From contig NZ_AKKE01000126.1 in assembly GCF_000281975.1 (NCBI RefSeq), positions 20,638 through 84,637 of the forward strand: a stretch of 64,000 nt of DNA. The letters run 5' to 3'. Below, piece after piece: positions 61,495 to 64,000 of this stretch; position 1 is the stretch's first letter; each line of letters opens with the position of its first letter. The position numbers and the translations under genes are program-made. Under the pieces are notes generated by a model. That model had not been told where the DNA came from. It did no database searches and saw nothing but the letters and a program-made list of their open reading frames with translations. This DNA is from Novosphingobium sp. AP12. Its GTDB lineage: Bacteria > Pseudomonadota > Alphaproteobacteria > Sphingomonadales > Sphingomonadaceae.

Positions 61495-61896
61495 TCAGCG
61501 CACCCCGTCCTCCAGCGCGTGCATGTCCTCGTCCGACAGGCCGAAGTGGTGACCGACCTCGTGGATGACGACATGAGCGACGAGGTCCTCCAGCGCCACC
61601 TCGGTCTCGCACCACTCGGCGAGCAGCGGCTGGCGGTAGAGCGTGATGCGCGGCGGCAGCTCGCCTGAGATCCACACCGAATCGATGTCCATCGAGCGGC
61701 CATGGTAGAGCCCGGTGAGCTGGAACGGGTCCTCGATCTCCATCTCGCGCAGGGTTTGCTCGTCGGCGAATTCCTCGACGTGGACCGTGATGCCTTCCAG
61801 ATGCTGGGCGAACGGCGCGGGGATGCGCGCGAAGGCCGCGTGGGCGAGCGCCTCGAAGTCGGCGGGTGAGGGGGGGGTTCCGAAGCGGCGGGTCAT
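61495..61896 (-). CDS. Zincin-like metallopeptidase family protein
   Basis: A 133-residue putative zinc metalloprotein. VVIHEVGHHFGLSDEDMHALE carries the HExxHHFGxSD pattern of the short zincin family (DUF1025). The preceding ITLYRQPLLAEW segment is typical. Its physiological substrate is not known, and catalytic activity in this family is unproven to my knowledge. Start is 61896. It lies upstream of the 5'-nucleotidase on the same strand by 74 bases. Confidence 0.9.
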   Translation of the reverse strand: MTRRFGTPPSPADFEALAHAAFARIPAPFAQHLEGITVHVEEFADEQTLREMEIEDPFQLTGLYHGRSMDIDSVWISGELPPRITLYRQPLLAEWCETEVALEDLVAHVVIHEVGHHFGLSDEDMHALEDGVR

Positions 61897-61936
61897 GGCG
61901 CGGTTGTGGCACCGATGGGGGGGCCGTGTAAACGCA

Positions 61937-62662
61937 TCACCCCCGCGCCGAGGCCAGATGCCGCAGGATCACCGCGCGGTTGCTGCGGTCCGCCTCGAAG
62001 CGGGCGAGCGCACCGTCGCGTGCGAGGATCGCGGCGATGATGCGGCGGCGCCCCGCCTTCCACCCGGCGAGATCGTGGTCGAGCGCATGGACCGGCGCGC
62101 CGGGGCGGGTGGTGGCGTAGTGCAGGGTGACGCGGGTGAGCATTTCGAACAGCGGGCGGCGGACCATGCGGAACAGCAGTTCCTGGAACTCGAACTCGAA
62201 CGCGCCGAGATCGCCCTCGGTGACGCAGTGCTCGATCCGCTCGCCCATGGCGCCGAGCTGGGCGCGCAGCGCGGTGTCGGCGCATCCGGCGGCGGCGGCG
62301 ACCAGTTCGTTGAACAGCAGCGAGGTCATGTCCAGCGCCTCCTCCCAGGTCGTGGGATGGACGCGCAGGTAGGCGTCGAAGGCGCGTTCGAGCGAGGCAT
62401 CGTCAGGCCGCGCGCCGTAGTAGCCGCCGCCGGGCCCGCGCCGGACCTCCAGCAAGCCCTCGTGCTCGAGCACGCGCGCCGCCTGCTGCAGCGTCACGAT
62501 GCCGACCTCCAGGCTGCGGGCGAGCGCGTGGAGCGAACCGATCAGCGCGCCGGGCTCGGCGGCGAAGATACGCTCGCGCAGCACCTCGGTGGTGGCAGCG
62601 ACGAGGTTGACGCCGCGCCGGCGGCGGACCCGGGGTTCGGGCGCGGTTTCAATTATAGGCAT
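61937..62662 (-). CDS. GntR-type transcriptional regulator (FCD-like)
   Basis: A 241-residue regulator. The N-terminal winged helix is IGSLHALARSLEVGIVTLQQAARVLEHEGLLEVRRGPGGGYY (residues about 40-81), followed by an all-helical FCD-like effector domain. The usual opening of GntR proteins is partly altered (VAATTEVLRERIFA). It is divergent from the aldehyde dehydrogenase at 62915, a likely target. A clean inverted repeat lies five bases before its start. Confidence 0.87.
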   Translation of the reverse strand: MPIIETAPEPRVRRRRGVNLVAATTEVLRERIFAAEPGALIGSLHALARSLEVGIVTLQQAARVLEHEGLLEVRRGPGGGYYGARPDDASLERAFDAYLRVHPTTWEEALDMTSLLFNELVAAAAGCADTALRAQLGAMGERIEHCVTEGDLGAFEFEFQELLFRMVRRPLFEMLTRVTLHYATTRPGAPVHALDHDLAGWKAGRRRIIAAILARDGALARFEADRSNRAVILRHLASARG

Positions 62663-62667
62663 ATAAT

Positions 62668-62680
62668 AAGGTCATACCTT
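62668..62680. promoter_or_regulatory. Candidate GntR operator
   Basis: AAGGT-CAT-ACCTT is a perfect 5-bp inverted repeat. The GGT/ACC core fits the FadR-like GT-N-AC pattern of GntR regulators. It lies just upstream of the regulator's start in the 252-base divergent gap. Confidence 0.5.
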
Positions 62681-62780
62681 GCCATCTCGGCGCTCGAAAA
62701 TGCAATTCAAGTCCGTTGCCCTGCTATTTAGACGCACATAAACTGCCGCTCAAGACGGATCGCCGCTGAACGGCCCTCTC

Positions 62781-62865
62781 GTCATTCCCGCGAAGGCGGG
62801 AACCCATCTGATGCTGCCTCAGGTCGCACCGTCATCAGTTGGGTCCCCGCCTTCGCAGGGATGAC
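62781..62865. repeat. Inverted pair of 26-bp GTCATTCCCG-type repeats
   Basis: One copy (62781-62806) begins GTCATTCCCGCGAAGGCGGG. The reverse complement of 62840-62865 matches it with three differences in 26 bases. The copies face each other across 33 bases, and each can form its own hairpin (CCCGC/GCGGG). Similar elements are common between genes in alphaproteobacteria. They fill most of the gap between gntR and the aldehyde dehydrogenase gene. Confidence 0.75.
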
Positions 62866-62914
62866 GAAGTTGGAGCGCAGCGAAGGTCCGCGTTTTTGGG
62901 ACGGGAGCAATTCG

Positions 62915-64000
62915 ATGGCATTTCTCACACCGGATCGGTCGGCCTTGCCCGGCCGCGCGCTCGTGATCGGCGAGACCGCCGAGGCGGGCGGCAGCGGCGA
63001 GGCGTTCGAGCACGTCTATCCCGGCACCGCCGAAGTCACGACCAGCTTCCGCCTCGCCAATGCCGACGACGTCGACCGCGCCGTCGCCGCCGCGAAGGCC
63101 GCCGCGCCCGCGTGGCGCGCGCTGCCGGGCGACAAGCGCCGCGACCTCATGTTCCGCCTCGCCGCGCTGATCGAGGAGAAGGCGGCGGAAATGACCCCGC
63201 TGCTCTCGATCGAGAACGGCTCGATCGTGCTCGCCGGCCCGCACATGAGCGCCGACGCCGCGCAGAAGTTCCGCTACTTCGGCGGCTGGGCGGACAAGAT
63301 CGAGGGCCGCACCGTCTCCACCTGGGGCGGCCCGGCGCACGACTACGTGAGCTACGAGCCCTACGGCGTCGTCGGCCTGATCGTGCCCTGGAACGGCCCT
63401 TTGTTCGCTGCGACGATGTGCATGGCCCCGGCGCTCGCCGCCGGCAACTGCGTGGTGCTGAAGGCGCCCGAGAACGCCCCGTTCTCGCTGATGAAGCTGG
63501 TCGAGATCATCGGCCAGGCGGGCTTCCCGCCGGGCGTGGTCAACCTCGTCACCGGCGGCCCGGACGTGGGCGCGGCGATGGTTTCGCACCCCGGCATCGG
63601 CAAGATCGAGTTCATCGGCTCTGGCGGGACCGCGCGCAAGATCCTCGCCAGCGCGGCGGAGAGCCTGAAGCCCGTGGGGCTGGAACTGGGCGGCAAGTCG
63701 GCGGTGCTGGTCTTCGCCGACGCTGACCTCCAGGCCGCCGCCAAGCGCGGGCTGTCGGGCGCCGTCAGCGCCAACGGGCAGGGCTGCGTCAACGGCACGC
63801 GCCTGCTGGTCGAGCGGTCTATCTACGAGCCCTACGTGCAGATGCTCGGCGCGATGGCCGGCTACATCAAGGTCGGCGATCCGCTGGCGATGGATACGAT
63901 CATGGGCCCGGTCATCTCCGAGGCCGCGCTCACCCGCATACAGGGCATGGTCGACGGCGGCGTGGCCGACGGAGCCCGCCTCGTCTGCGGCGGCGAGCGG
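62915..64000 (+). CDS. Aldehyde dehydrogenase (3' truncated by window)
   Basis: The frame is open from ATG 62915 to the window edge (362 codons). The protein has GVVGLIVPWNGPLFAATMCM, IEFIGSGGTARKIL, GLELGGKSAVLVFADAD with the general base and SANGQGCVNGTR with the catalytic Cys, so both catalytic residues are inside. GACGGGAG precedes the ATG by eight bases. It is divergent from the GntR gene and may be its target. The missing C-terminus is about 120 residues. Substrate unknown. Confidence 0.92.
   Translation, partial: MAFLTPDRSALPGRALVIGETAEAGGSGEAFEHVYPGTAEVTTSFRLANADDVDRAVAAAKAAAPAWRALPGDKRRDLMFRLAALIEEKAAEMTPLLSIENGSIVLAGPHMSADAAQKFRYFGGWADKIEGRTVSTWGGPAHDYVSYEPYGVVGLIVPWNGPLFAATMCMAPALAAGNCVVLKAPENAPFSLMKLVEIIGQAGFPPGVVNLVTGGPDVGAAMVSHPGIGKIEFIGSGGTARKILASAAESLKPVGLELGGKSAVLVFADADLQAAAKRGLSGAVSANGQGCVNGTRLLVERSIYEPYVQMLGAMAGYIKVGDPLAMDTIMGPVISEAALTRIQGMVDGGVADGARLVCGGER

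Noticed and set aside
62781..62865. CRISPR-like repeat pair
   Set aside because: Only two copies, inverted rather than direct, with no cas genes nearby; it fits a dispersed intergenic repeat.

Overview
The window is one contiguous piece of a GC-rich chromosome whose gene content and protein sequences suggest an alphaproteobacterium of the order Sphingomonadales, most likely Novosphingobium or a close relative (inference from gene families and neighbourhoods; no rRNA is present). It encodes about 62 proteins. It is almost fully coding: no stretch over about 280 bases lacks a gene. I see no tRNA, rRNA, CRISPR array, transposase, integrase or phage gene.

Layout. 1-3973: end of lnt, metK, and an oligoendopeptidase with an apparent Tat signal. 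4020-19899: a catabolic accessory block with an FAH-family hydrolase, a succinate-semialdehyde dehydrogenase, then a tight plus-strand run of aldehyde dehydrogenase, SDR, cytochrome P450, NADP-dependent MDR reductase, DUF2889 protein and a fused indolepyruvate:ferredoxin oxidoreductase. A GbsR/MarR-type regulator then faces a second run of SDR, SnoaL/NTF2-like protein, LLM flavin oxidoreductase and zinc alcohol dehydrogenase. 20048-24792: an overlapping run joining thrC, an RNA-methyltransferase-like gene, folB, a small unknown gene and moaA-moaD-moaE. 24875-34609: a lipoprotein, rplU-rpmA, two related GNAT acetyltransferases, ygfZ, a LysR regulator divergent from pirin and nitroreductase genes, an HPP membrane protein, a dihydroorotase and a RarD-type permease. 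34832-43651: a glycine-zipper protein, a lipoprotein, astD, selO, a hydrolase, a glycosyltransferase and the yfgM-bamB pair. 43746-51329: an ICMT-like membrane methyltransferase, an ABM monooxygenase, gshA, rsmE, ubiA, gltX and asd. 51376-61896: bdhA and a DUF3734 patatin, glnD, then lgt with an NDUFAF7-like methyltransferase, a TMEM175-type channel and a DUF2306 protein, a secreted 5'-nucleotidase and a zincin. 61937-64000: a GntR regulator divergent from an aldehyde dehydrogenase that runs off the window.

The most interesting signals are regulatory. In front of asd (50047-50300) there is a 26-codon reading frame rich in Ile and Val codons, overlapping competing hairpins and followed by an intrinsic terminator, which looks like an undescribed attenuator. 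In front of metK a compact stem-loop abuts the Shine-Dalgarno site and recalls the small SAM/SAH riboswitches. Several promoters (gltX, thrC, the ICMT-like gene) are placed so that their transcripts would be leaderless or nearly so. A tandem 18-bp element precedes gshA, clean inverted repeats lie between divergent regulator/target pairs, and a GC-rich palindrome with identical arms occurs at distant gene ends.

All functions are read from motifs and family resemblance by eye; no database search was possible. Starts were moved inward where the conserved N-terminus and a ribosome binding site favoured it.
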